Shown one piece after another: positions 8,224 through 16,711 of a stretch of 64,000 bases of DNA (position 1 is the stretch's first letter; every line of letters starts with the position of its first letter). The notes under the pieces were generated by a model. That model ran no database searches and was not told the origin of the DNA. It saw nothing but the letters and a program-made list of their open reading frames with translations. Source of the DNA: Pleurocapsa minor GSE-CHR-MK 17-07R (GTDB lineage: Bacteria; Chloroflexota; Anaerolineae; Aggregatilineales; Phototrophicaceae). The DNA lies in contig JAHHHY010000002.1 of the NCBI GenBank assembly GCA_019359125.1, positions 1-64,000 on the forward strand, read 5' to 3'. The position numbers and the translations under genes were made by a program.

Positions 8224-9786
8224 GTGACCGACTGCGACGTCCTCGTCATCGGCGCGGGGCATAATGCCCTGGTGTGCGCGGGTTATCTGGCGCAGGCGGG
8301 CTATCGCGTGATCGTGCTGGAACGGCGCGGCGTGGTCGGTGGCGCGGTCGTCACCGAGGAAATCGTGCCCGGCTTCCAGTTTGACCTGGGCGGGTCCGCC
8401 CACATCCTGATCAATCACACCTCGATCGTGGCCGACCTGAACCTGACGGCGCACGGGCTGGACTATCTCGACCTCGATCCGCTGTTCTTTCACCCGTTCC
8501 CGGACCACAGCGCCATCACCATGTACAAAAGCGTGGACGCCACCTGCGAGAGCATCGCGCAGGCCGCGCCTGAAGATGCCGACAACTATCGCGCCTTTGT
8601 GGCCCAGTGGCTGCCGATGGCGCAGGGCATGGTGGAGAGCTTCACCCATGCGCCCACGCCGCTGAATCTGGCGCGCTATCTGGCCTTCGCCGATGGCATC
8701 CCGCGCGACTGGCAGGGCCGCGTGAGCACGCTGATGCGCGGCTATGGCCAGCTTCTGCGCGAAACCTTCGTCACGCCCAAGGTGCAGGCGCTGGTCGGCT
8801 GGATGGCCGCGCAGAGTGGCCCGCCGCCCACTGAACCGTTCGGCGCGCCGTTTGCATTATGGCACCCGATGTATCACGTCAGCGGGATGAAGCGGCCACG
8901 CGGCGGCAGCGGCATGCTCACGCAGGCGCTGGCGCGCATGATCGAGGCTCATGGCGGCGCCGTGCATGTCAATCAGCCGGTAGCACGCATCCTGACCGAA
9001 AATGGCCGGGCCGTTGGCGCGGAAACCGCATCCGGCGAACGCTTCACGGCGCGCGCGGTCGTCAGCGGGGCGCATATCCACGCGACAGCGGCCATGCTGG
9101 GCGATGCCGCGCCAGCCAAACTGCGCGACCGTATGCGCAAGGCGCGCGCGGGCAATGGCTTCGGCATGGTGGTGCGCCTGGCGACCGATACGCTGCCGGA
9201 TTATCTGGCGCGGCCCACGGGCGGCGCGGCAGGCGAACATCACACCGCGCTGCAATTCATCTGCCCGGACCTGGACTATCTGGAACGCGCCTATGGCGAT
9301 TATGCCGCTGGACGCCCGTCAGAGCATCCTGGCCTGGTGGTGATGACGTGGAGCGCGTCTGATGCGTCGCTGGCGCCGCAGGGCAAACATGTGGTGTTTT
9401 TATGGGCGCAGTATTTCCCGTACGCGCTGGCCTCCGGCGAAAACTGGGACGCCATCGCTGAGCGCGAATCGGCCCGGCTGGTGCGTAAGCTGGCCGAATA
9501 TGCGCCCAATATGACGCCCGACCACATTATCGGCAGCCTGATCGAGACGCCGCTGTATCTGGAGCGCGAGCTGGGCCTGCCGCGTGGGAATGTCATGCAT
9601 CTGGACATGAGTATCGACCAGATGTTCCTGTTTCGCCCTGCCGCCGGACTGGGCCAGTATCGCGGGGCGGTGCGCGGCCTGTATCAGACCGGCGCCAGCA
9701 CGCATCCGGGCGGCGGCATCATGGGCGCATCCGGGCGCAATGCCGCGGCCGTCATCCTGAAAGACCTGTCGCGGAGGAAAGTGTAG
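8224..9786 (+). CDS. FAD-dependent oxidoreductase of the CrtI/PYROXD2 family
   Basis: 520 aa from a GTG start. The N-terminus has the dinucleotide-binding fold (LVIGAGHNALVCAGYLA) followed by an acidic strand end (VIVLERRGVVGG). The C-terminus has the family's second flavin motif (GLYQTGASTHPGGGIMGASG). Overall it resembles phytoene-desaturase-like and PYROXD2-like proteins, with similar length. No other carotenoid gene is nearby, so a role in carotenoid synthesis is not supported; the substrate is unknown. It lies between surE and a lipoprotein gene, with only one base between its stop and the next start, so co-translation is likely. Confidence 0.85.
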   Translation: MTDCDVLVIGAGHNALVCAGYLAQAGYRVIVLERRGVVGGAVVTEEIVPGFQFDLGGSAHILINHTSIVADLNLTAHGLDYLDLDPLFFHPFPDHSAITMYKSVDATCESIAQAAPEDADNYRAFVAQWLPMAQGMVESFTHAPTPLNLARYLAFADGIPRDWQGRVSTLMRGYGQLLRETFVTPKVQALVGWMAAQSGPPPTEPFGAPFALWHPMYHVSGMKRPRGGSGMLTQALARMIEAHGGAVHVNQPVARILTENGRAVGAETASGERFTARAVVSGAHIHATAAMLGDAAPAKLRDRMRKARAGNGFGMVVRLATDTLPDYLARPTGGAAGEHHTALQFICPDLDYLERAYGDYAAGRPSEHPGLVVMTWSASDASLAPQGKHVVFLWAQYFPYALASGENWDAIAERESARLVRKLAEYAPNMTPDHIIGSLIETPLYLERELGLPRGNVMHLDMSIDQMFLFRPAAGLGQYRGAVRGLYQTGASTHPGGGIMGASGRNAAAVILKDLSRRKV

Positions 9787-9787
9787 C

Positions 9788-11776
9788 GTGAAGTGGGTAT
9801 GCCTGGTGCTGCTGGCGCTGCTGCTTGCGGCCTGTTCCACGGGGGACGAACAACCGACGCTGGTCGCGAATGACCTGCCGCTGGTGACGCGTGTGCTGCC
9901 CGCGTGGATTGATACCCAGGATGCGCTTCAGGCGCAGGAGCGCGGCCGCCGCTGGCAGTTTGTGGCGGGTGACGGCGACGGCGTGCAGATCACCGCGACC
10001 GATGCGACCGGCCAGCCGATGCCGATCGTGCTGAGCGACGCACAGGGGCGCATCCTCAGCCGGGGCATGGGCGCTGCGATTGCGGTGCTGCCCGCAGGCG
10101 GCACGTTCAATGCCGATGTGCTGCGCCCGGATACGATCGTGCCTGAGCTTAAGCTGACATACAGCGTGCGCCTGTCGCTGACCAACCGCGAGACGCCCAC
10201 CGCCACCGTCACGCCGACCCGCACAGCGACCGCGACGCGCACGGCCACGGACATCCGCACCGCGACGCGTACGCCGACGGCGACCCGCACCGGCACAGCG
10301 ACGCGCACCCCAACCAACACCTTTACCCCGTCGAATACGCCCACGCCATCGAATACGCCCACGGCCGTGTATGCCCCGCTGGGCAGCTTTCAGGGCGTGC
10401 TGAATGCCGGGATGCCCGCCAGCGGCCGCCTGATCGCCACGTTTGACCGGCTGGTGTGGGCCGTGCCTGCCCAGCGCGGCGATTTCCTGACGATTGAGGC
10501 GGCTCCCGATGCAGATGAATTTGATCCCGCGCTGGCGATCTACGACCCGCAGGGCGGGCTGATGGCGATGGACGATGACGCGGGCGGCGGACGGTCAGCG
10601 CGCCTGTTTGCCGTGGAGATCGACGCGTCGGGCACCTACTACGTGCAGGCCTACAGCCGTTCATCCACAGGCGGCACGCTGACGGTGCGCCTGACCCGCG
10701 ATGCCTCGCGCCCGCGCCCGGCCCTGGTCGCCCCGACCAGCACGCCGCCGCTGCCGCTGGGCACGCTGGCCGCGCAGGCCGGGCTGGATACGCTGGTCGA
10801 TCATGTGCCCGTGCTGAGCGATATCGAGCGGCGCGGCGACTTCCAGCGCTTTGTGTTCCAGGGGCGCACAGGCGGCATTTATACGATTGCAGCGCGCCCG
10901 GCAGACGGCTCCGGCATTGTGCCGCGTGTGCAGTTGTTCAATCCGGCGGGCGAGCTGATGTCTGATGTGATCGCCAGCCCGGAAAGCGGAAATGACGCGC
11001 TGATTCCCTCGCTGGGCGTGATCGAGGACGGCGTGTATTCCGTGTTTGTGACCGGAGAATTTGACACGACCGGCGCCTTCATCGTGGCGATGGGGCTGGG
11101 CGGCAGTTATGCCGATGTGCTGCGCCCTGAGCTGCTGGCCAACCGGCCGGTCGCGGGCGAGCTGGCGCGCCGCGGCCTGCGCGATGTGTATCCGCTCAAC
11201 CTGAACGCGGGCGATGTGGTCACGATTCAGGTGACGCCGCGCACTGCCGGGCTGGTCGCGGTGCTGGCGCTGGTCGCGCCGGATGGCACGCTGCTGGCGC
11301 AGTCGCCGGACGCCGCCGCGGGCACCTATGCGTTATCCAGTGTGAGCGCGCCGGTGACGGGCACGTATCGTGTGCAGGTGACCGGCTATAACCGCACGAA
11401 TCTGGGCGCGGGCGCGTATGAAGTGGTGTGGCTGCGCACGCGCCTCGCCCCGACCGCGACCCCGCCGCTGGCGACCTATCTGCTGCTGGCCGCTGATGAC
11501 ATCCTGCGCGCCAATCAGTATACGGAATATGTGTTTCAGGGCTTCGCCGGGCAGCGCGTGCAGGTGGACGTGACCGCGATTGCGCCCGATCTTGACCCGG
11601 TGGCGGAGCTGTTCGGGCCGGACGGCAACAGCGTCATCTTCTCGGACGACGGCGATTTTTCGCGCAATCCATCGTTCATCGTACAGCTTCCGTCCAGCGG
11701 CGCTTTCACGCTGCGCGTCAACGGCTACAACGGGTCGGCGGGCGCGGTCGAGGTGACGGTTCGCGGGCTGGAATAG
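9788..11776 (+). CDS. Lipoprotein with Thr/Pro-rich stalk and four PPC-like beta domains
   Basis: 662 aa from a GTG start one base after the preceding stop. The signal peptide ends in a lipobox (LLLAAC, Cys at about 16), so the mature protein should be lipid-anchored outside the membrane. After a beta-rich segment comes a repetitive Thr-rich stalk (about 135-195, TPTxTxT units). Four modules of about 120-150 aa follow, each with FDPALAIYDPQG/DLDPVAELFGPDG-like and GTYYVQAYS/GAFTLRVNGY-like strands typical of pre-peptidase C-terminal (PPC) domains. No protease or hydrolase domain is present. A surface binding or structural role is inferred. Confidence 0.85.
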   Translation: MKWVCLVLLALLLAACSTGDEQPTLVANDLPLVTRVLPAWIDTQDALQAQERGRRWQFVAGDGDGVQITATDATGQPMPIVLSDAQGRILSRGMGAAIAVLPAGGTFNADVLRPDTIVPELKLTYSVRLSLTNRETPTATVTPTRTATATRTATDIRTATRTPTATRTGTATRTPTNTFTPSNTPTPSNTPTAVYAPLGSFQGVLNAGMPASGRLIATFDRLVWAVPAQRGDFLTIEAAPDADEFDPALAIYDPQGGLMAMDDDAGGGRSARLFAVEIDASGTYYVQAYSRSSTGGTLTVRLTRDASRPRPALVAPTSTPPLPLGTLAAQAGLDTLVDHVPVLSDIERRGDFQRFVFQGRTGGIYTIAARPADGSGIVPRVQLFNPAGELMSDVIASPESGNDALIPSLGVIEDGVYSVFVTGEFDTTGAFIVAMGLGGSYADVLRPELLANRPVAGELARRGLRDVYPLNLNAGDVVTIQVTPRTAGLVAVLALVAPDGTLLAQSPDAAAGTYALSSVSAPVTGTYRVQVTGYNRTNLGAGAYEVVWLRTRLAPTATPPLATYLLLAADDILRANQYTEYVFQGFAGQRVQVDVTAIAPDLDPVAELFGPDGNSVIFSDDGDFSRNPSFIVQLPSSGAFTLRVNGYNGSAGAVEVTVRGLE

Positions 11777-11789
11777 CGCGTGACCTGTT

Positions 11790-13538
11790 CTAGAGCACGC
11801 GGTACATCACCGTAAAGTCCGCGCGATCTTTGGTTTTGCGCGGGGCCACCGGCTCGCACGGGATATAGTCCTTCACCTGCGCCCAGGTTTCCGCGCTCAG
11901 CACGATTTCGCCGCGCCCGGCATTCTCCTGCAGCAGCTTGGCCATATCCATCGCGTCACCAATCGCGGAAAACTCGCGGCGTTCGGCGCTGCCCACGTTG
12001 CCCAGCACGGCCAGGCCGGTATGGATGCCGACGCCGAACAACAGGCGCTGGTCGGGCGGCAGGGTTTCGTGCAGCGAAGCGACTTCGTGGCGCATCATGA
12101 TGGCCGCCCGCACCGCCCGCAGCGCGTGGTCCGCCTGAATGTTCAGCGGCGTGTTAAACAGGCCGGTCACCGCGTCGCCGATGTATTTGTCCACCAGCCC
12201 GTCGGACAGATTGATGGCATCGCTGGCGACTGCCAGATACCGGTTGATGATCTGCATCAGGTCTTCCGGCTCCAGTCTCTCGCTGAAGCTGGTGAATCCG
12301 CGCACGTCGGAAAAGAGCACGGTGATTTCGCATTCCTGCCCACCCATCGCCGCGATGTCTTCCGAGCGCAGATTTTCCACCAGCGCCAGCGGCAGATACA
12401 CGCGTGCCTGGGCCAGCTGCGCCTCGCGCTCCCGCGTCTCGGTCAGGTCATCGAGCACGAGCGCCGCGCCGGTGCTGCCCGTTTCGGGGTCACGCAGCGG
12501 GCTGAGCACCACGCGCCAGTAGCGCCAGCCGCGCTGGTCGAGGTTGATTTCGGCCTCCACCAGCTGCGAGACATTCTGCGTGACGACCTGCTCCAGCGTG
12601 CCCCCGATGACCTCGGAGAAGGCGGGCAGGATCGCGGGCAGGAAGCGGCCGATTGCGTCGGCGGCCGTCGCGCCGGTAATTTGCTCTGCGGCCGGGTTGA
12701 ACGCATTGATGACGCCGCGTGCATCGAAGGTGATGATGCCGCTGGAAATACTCTGGAACACATTGTCCATCAGGTCGCGCACTTCGGTGATTTCGGCCAG
12801 GCGCGCGCGGGCAGAGGCAAACAGGCGCGCGTTCTGGATGGCGACGGCTGCCTGCCCGGCAAAGGCCTGCAGCAGGTCTTTCTCGTGCGCCTTGAACAAG
12901 CCGGCCAGGATGCGGTTGTCGCAGTAGACCACGCCGATGACCTCGCCATTGGACACCAGCGGCACCGCCAGAATGCTGCGCAGCCCGTAGCCAACGATGC
13001 TGTCGTTGCCCACGAAACGGTCATCAGCGCGCGCATTATCCGTCAGCACGGGTGCGCCGCTGGTCAGCACCTCGCGGATGATGGTGTTGCTGATCTTGAA
13101 GTCTTCGCGGCCAAGCTGTTCGCGGTCGATGCCGCGCGCGATGCGGAATTCAATCTCGCCGGTGGCCTCGTTCTTCAGCAGGATGAAACCGCGTTCCGCG
13201 CCGGTGAGCTGCACCACGGTGTCCATCACCGTATTGAGCACCGCATCCACGTCCAGCGACGAGTTCAGCAGCGCGGTCGTCTGGGCCAGGGCGCGCAGCT
13301 GGCGCAGCTCGATCTGCCCGGAGGTCAGCGTGCGGCCCATCGTCTCGATGCGCTGGCGAACATCGTTCAGGCGTTCCAGCGTGCCGGTGGGCAGGGTCAT
13401 GCCGCGTGGGCGCAGAAAGGCAATCTGCGACTGGAGCGCGGTGTTCAGCTCGGTAATCAGCGTCAGGATGTCGCGCAGCTGCTCCTGGGCCGAGCGGTTC
13501 GGCTCGATGCGCTGGAAATGGCTGGTGCTGTCAAGCAT
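11790..13538 (-). CDS. GAF-PAS class III nucleotidyl cyclase, metal-binding (C1-like) partner
   Basis: 582 aa. An N-terminal helical region is followed by a GAF domain (about 90-240), a PAS domain (about 255-375) and a class III cyclase domain (about 400-560). Both metal-binding Asp are present: D411 in VLFSDVRGF and D455 in DKYIGDAV. The transition-state Asn and Arg are not: the usual GDxVNxAxRL reads GDAMDMAKLL, giving D531 and L535. A homodimer should therefore be inactive or weak. The ATG at 13538 overlaps the 3' end of the upstream cyclase gene by 8 bp and has GAGGTG upstream. I infer that it pairs with that protein, supplying the metal site. There is no signal peptide or membrane segment, so it is cytoplasmic. 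Confidence 0.9.
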   Translation of the reverse strand: MLDSTSHFQRIEPNRSAQEQLRDILTLITELNTALQSQIAFLRPRGMTLPTGTLERLNDVRQRIETMGRTLTSGQIELRQLRALAQTTALLNSSLDVDAVLNTVMDTVVQLTGAERGFILLKNEATGEIEFRIARGIDREQLGREDFKISNTIIREVLTSGAPVLTDNARADDRFVGNDSIVGYGLRSILAVPLVSNGEVIGVVYCDNRILAGLFKAHEKDLLQAFAGQAAVAIQNARLFASARARLAEITEVRDLMDNVFQSISSGIITFDARGVINAFNPAAEQITGATAADAIGRFLPAILPAFSEVIGGTLEQVVTQNVSQLVEAEINLDQRGWRYWRVVLSPLRDPETGSTGAALVLDDLTETREREAQLAQARVYLPLALVENLRSEDIAAMGGQECEITVLFSDVRGFTSFSERLEPEDLMQIINRYLAVASDAINLSDGLVDKYIGDAVTGLFNTPLNIQADHALRAVRAAIMMRHEVASLHETLPPDQRLLFGVGIHTGLAVLGNVGSAERREFSAIGDAMDMAKLLQENAGRGEIVLSAETWAQVKDYIPCEPVAPRKTKDRADFTVMYRVL

Positions 13539-15288
13539 GGAACACCTCGTAAAGGTCGGTCTGGCTCTGGCGGCCGCGCGCCTGCATCGCCCCGCGAGAC
13601 TCAAAACGCAGATGCGGGATCGGGCCATTCTGCGACGCCCGCGCCAGGCTCTCGCCGGTGATGAGCACCTGCCCGGCAGTCGCGCTTTCCTGGATGCGTT
13701 TGGTCAGGTTGATGGTGTCGCCGATGGCAGTAAAGCTGCGCCGCCGCAGCGAACCGACATTGCCCAGCGTGGCGATGCCGGTATGAACGGCGATGCTGTA
13801 CTGCGGCCCGCCCATGCGCCCGCCCAGCCTGGCCGCCAGCGTGTCGAACGGCTTGCGCATCAGGGCGGCCATCTCGATGGCGCGGCGTGCATGGTGCGCG
13901 TCCGGGTTGAGCTGGGTATTGAACAGGATCATGATTTCATTGCCCAGATACTTGTCGATGATGCCCTGCGACGCATGGATAACTTCGGTCGCCGTTTGCA
14001 GGTAGATATTGAGCAGCTCCATGCGCTGCTGCGGGCGCAGGCTGGCGGGGAAGTCGGCCAGGTCGCACACCGACATGAACACGCAGGTCACTTCGCGCCG
14101 TTCGCCGCCCATCGCCAGGTCGGCGATCTGATGGATGTTGTCGATCATGCCGGGCGGCAGATAGCGGCGGATCAGCCCCAGCGTCTCGTCACGCTCGCGT
14201 TCTTCGGTCAGGTCGTCCAGCACCATGGCGACGCCCTGGGTATCGCCGCCGCTGGTGCGGATCGGGCTGAGGCGCAGATTGAGCACGATGCGCCCGCGCC
14301 CGGATACTTCCGTGCGGCTTTCCAGCATCGTCCGTTTGCCTTCGGTGCTGACGGCGCGCATCGGTTCGCTCAGCGTCTGGTTCAGGTCGGGCAGCACCTG
14401 CGGCAGCGTATGCCCGACGGTGGATTCCGCAGGCGCGTTCAGGATGGTGCTGGCGGCGCGGTTGATGAGCGTGATATGGCCCTCGGCGTTGGTGGTGATG
14501 ACGCCGCTGCCGATCGACATGAACACGTTCTCGATGATTTCGCGGGCGCGCCCGATTTCCGCCAGCGTCTCCTGCACCTGTTCGAACAGCATGGCGTTGT
14601 CGATGGCGACGCTGGCCTGGTTGGCGAAAGCGGTCAGCAGGTTCAGCTCGCGGCTGCTGAAGACGGCCTCGCGGTATTTGTTGTCGGCATACAGCGCGCC
14701 CTCGACGCGCTCGCGCGAGCTGCCCCGGTCGCGGAACGTCAGCGGCACGCAGGCGATCGAGCGCAGCACGAAGCGCGCCACCGTGTCGCTTTCTGAGAGG
14801 CGCAGGTCCTGCATGGCATTGTCGGTCAGGATGGGCTCGCCGGTGGTCAGCACCTGGCGCAGGATCGTCCGGCTGACTTCGTCTTCGCGCAGTTCGCTGT
14901 CATTCAGGCCGCGCGAGATGCGAAATTCCAGTTTGCCGCTCTTGCGGTCTTTCAGCAGGATGAAGCCGCGTTCTGCGCCGGTCAGCGCGATCAGCTCGTC
15001 CATGCTCTGCGACAGCACGCTGTCCACATCCAGCGACGAATTAATGGCCGCGGCGGTGGTGGCCAGCGAACGCAGCTGCTCAATCTCGGTATTGTCGGTG
15101 TTCAGCACCTCGGTCAGCTTGCCGATATCGTTGTGCAGAGTTGTCAGCGCCGAGAGCACGCCTTCGGGCAGGTGGATATCGCGCAGGCTGGCGATGCCTT
15201 CATGCCGCTGCAGCGCGGCGGAAAGTTCTTCCACGGTGATGCGCAGGCGCGACAGGGCAAGCGTTGGGGGCGGGAATTCTGCGGCCAT
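13531..15288 (-). CDS. GAF-PAS class III nucleotidyl cyclase, transition-state (C2-like) partner
   Basis: 585 aa from the ATG at 15288 (MAAEF), chosen because it gives the same length and layout as its partner. The order is helical N-terminus, GAF (about 90-245), PAS (about 260-375) and a class III cyclase domain (about 395-560). Both metal Asp are replaced: VFMSVCDL has S406, and DKYLGNEI has N450 (codon AAT, 13939-13941). The other active-site residues remain: base-contacting K446 and T520, and transition-state N527 and R531 in GDTINLTKRI. This is the exact reverse of the downstream gene. It resembles animal adenylyl cyclase C2 domains. Lys/Thr suggests ATP as the substrate, by analogy with bacterial class IIIb enzymes. 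Confidence 0.9.
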   Translation of the reverse strand: MAAEFPPPTLALSRLRITVEELSAALQRHEGIASLRDIHLPEGVLSALTTLHNDIGKLTEVLNTDNTEIEQLRSLATTAAAINSSLDVDSVLSQSMDELIALTGAERGFILLKDRKSGKLEFRISRGLNDSELREDEVSRTILRQVLTTGEPILTDNAMQDLRLSESDTVARFVLRSIACVPLTFRDRGSSRERVEGALYADNKYREAVFSSRELNLLTAFANQASVAIDNAMLFEQVQETLAEIGRAREIIENVFMSIGSGVITTNAEGHITLINRAASTILNAPAESTVGHTLPQVLPDLNQTLSEPMRAVSTEGKRTMLESRTEVSGRGRIVLNLRLSPIRTSGGDTQGVAMVLDDLTEERERDETLGLIRRYLPPGMIDNIHQIADLAMGGERREVTCVFMSVCDLADFPASLRPQQRMELLNIYLQTATEVIHASQGIIDKYLGNEIMILFNTQLNPDAHHARRAIEMAALMRKPFDTLAARLGGRMGGPQYSIAVHTGIATLGNVGSLRRRSFTAIGDTINLTKRIQESATAGQVLITGESLARASQNGPIPHLRFESRGAMQARGRQSQTDLYEVFHA

Positions 15289-15421
15289 AAGAGAATGGGT
15301 CCACTGTGCCGGATTCAGGCGTATTATGGGCAAATTATACACGCGCGGGGCGATCTCGCAGCGTTGATATCCGCGTGTCTGCTAAGTGATTTGTGAAAAT
15401 TGTGACCTGAAGCGCCTGAAG

Positions 15422-16234
15422 TTACTCGTCGCCCGTCACGGCCTGCGCCGGGTCGAGCGGGAAATCGCCGAATGTATCGTGCTGCACATCGGTCATCAGC
15501 GGATTGATGAGCAGGGGGGTGGCCCATTCAGCGGCGGCCTCACGCGTGAATTTGGCGACTTTGTTCACGCCGACGATGCGGTTTGCCAGCACGGCACGCT
15601 GCATGAACGTGACCGCGTTAGGCAGGCTGGAGAATACGATCAGCGCCGGGCCCGCACCGCGCACGACTGCGATGCCCGTCCAGGTGATGACGTCATCTGG
15701 GCGCAGCGCCCAGGCGGGCTTGTTGGGCGTCTGGCGCACGGGCACATGCACGAAGCGGCCCTTGAAGCCGGCCAGCCCTGCCTGCGGGATGTCCCGGTGC
15801 GACGCGACCTCGATGCGGGCGATGGTGTCGGCGCTGGCGTGCGGCTTTTCGCCGCGCATCAGCACGCCCGACGATGCCGGTTCCACCAGGATGCGGATGT
15901 AGCCCGCGTCCTCAAGTCGCCTGACCAGCGCCTCGCCGGCCGCCCCGTGCGTGTCGATCACGATCAGGCGGCCGCCTTCGCGCAACGCATGCAGCGCGCC
16001 GCGCAGCAACGCGTCATCCAGCGGGCCGATGGCCGCCACGGTGTCGAAACTGGCGGCGGGATGCGCGGCCAGCGACGCGTTATCGGCAATCGCCAGCGGC
16101 GCGACATCCGGCCTGCGGGCGCGCATGAGCGCCCCGGTCTGGCCACGCACATCGGCATAACGCAGGGTGGATGCGCTGGGCGCGAGATGCTTCGCCATCA
16201 GGTCGATCAGGTGGGTGAGGGTGGTTGAGTCCAT
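15422..16234 (-). CDS. Methyltransferase-like Rossmann protein of unknown function
   Basis: 270 aa from the ATG at 16234. Residues 50-125 look like the second half of a class I methyltransferase fold, with FDTVAAIGPLDDALLRGAL then LREGGRLIVIDTHG and DAGYIRILVEP. A clear glycine-rich SAM-binding motif I is missing, so catalytic ability is uncertain. The C-terminal third (about 165-260) matches nothing I recognise. It is upstream of the cyclase pair on the same strand but 133 bp away, and divergent from the LysM lipoprotein gene. The ribosome-binding site is weak. I call it a conserved-looking hypothetical protein with a methyltransferase-like segment. Confidence 0.65.
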   Translation of the reverse strand: MDSTTLTHLIDLMAKHLAPSASTLRYADVRGQTGALMRARRPDVAPLAIADNASLAAHPAASFDTVAAIGPLDDALLRGALHALREGGRLIVIDTHGAAGEALVRRLEDAGYIRILVEPASSGVLMRGEKPHASADTIARIEVASHRDIPQAGLAGFKGRFVHVPVRQTPNKPAWALRPDDVITWTGIAVVRGAGPALIVFSSLPNAVTFMQRAVLANRIVGVNKVAKFTREAAAEWATPLLINPLMTDVQHDTFGDFPLDPAQAVTGDE

Positions 16235-16326
16235 GCCCACGAGTATAACGCGGCGGCCAGGTTGCCGCAGATGGCGCGCGCGGTTACCATAGTCTTGTGT
16301 CCGCACAGGATGAAAGTGTGCCTGCG

Positions 16327-16698
16327 ATGAAACGAATTTTTCTGCGGCTGGTGCTGTGCCTGCTGGCTGGTGCGCTGGCGGCGGCCTGTACGCTGGCCCC
16401 CGCCACGCGGGTGCCCACCCAGACGCCGCTGATCCCGACCAACACATCTATCCCGCTGGGGCCGCCCTCGGTGACGCCGCTGCCGATTGTGCAGACGCAG
16501 GATGCCGGGGCGTCGTGCACGATTCCGCCCGGCTGGTCGCCGTACGTCATTCAGGTCGGCGACTCGCTGACGACGATTGCCGCGCAGATCGGCAGCACTG
16601 TGGATGCGCTGCGCGATGGCAACTGTCTGCCCAATGCGGACCAGATTTTTGTGGGACAGACCATTTATCTGCCCGTGGTGCTGAATCCGGGCGGCTGA
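16327..16698 (+). CDS. LysM-domain lipoprotein
   Basis: 123 aa from the ATG at 16327. A short signal peptide (MKRIFLRLVLCLLAG) ends in a lipobox with Cys at about 21 (LAAAC), predicting a lipid anchor outside the membrane. A Thr/Pro-rich linker (about 25-65) leads to a single LysM domain (about 75-118) with YVIQVGDSLTTIAAQIGST and DQIFVGQTIYLP. LysM domains bind peptidoglycan or related glycans. A GTG 30 bases upstream is a less likely start because it would push the signal peptide inward. It is followed 13 bp later by the acetyltransferase gene. Confidence 0.88.
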   Translation: MKRIFLRLVLCLLAGALAAACTLAPATRVPTQTPLIPTNTSIPLGPPSVTPLPIVQTQDAGASCTIPPGWSPYVIQVGDSLTTIAAQIGSTVDALRDGNCLPNADQIFVGQTIYLPVVLNPGG

Positions 16699-16711
16699 CG
16701 AAAGGCATACG

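Noticed and set aside
8224-9786. CrtI-like gene as part of a carotenoid cluster
   Set aside because: No crtB, crtE or other pigment gene is nearby, and the sequence fits PYROXD2-like proteins as well.
12021-13661. Long plus-strand reading opposite the cyclase gene
   Set aside because: It is a GC-rich shadow frame, rich in Arg, Gln and His, with no domain. The minus strand carries clear GAF, PAS and cyclase motifs.
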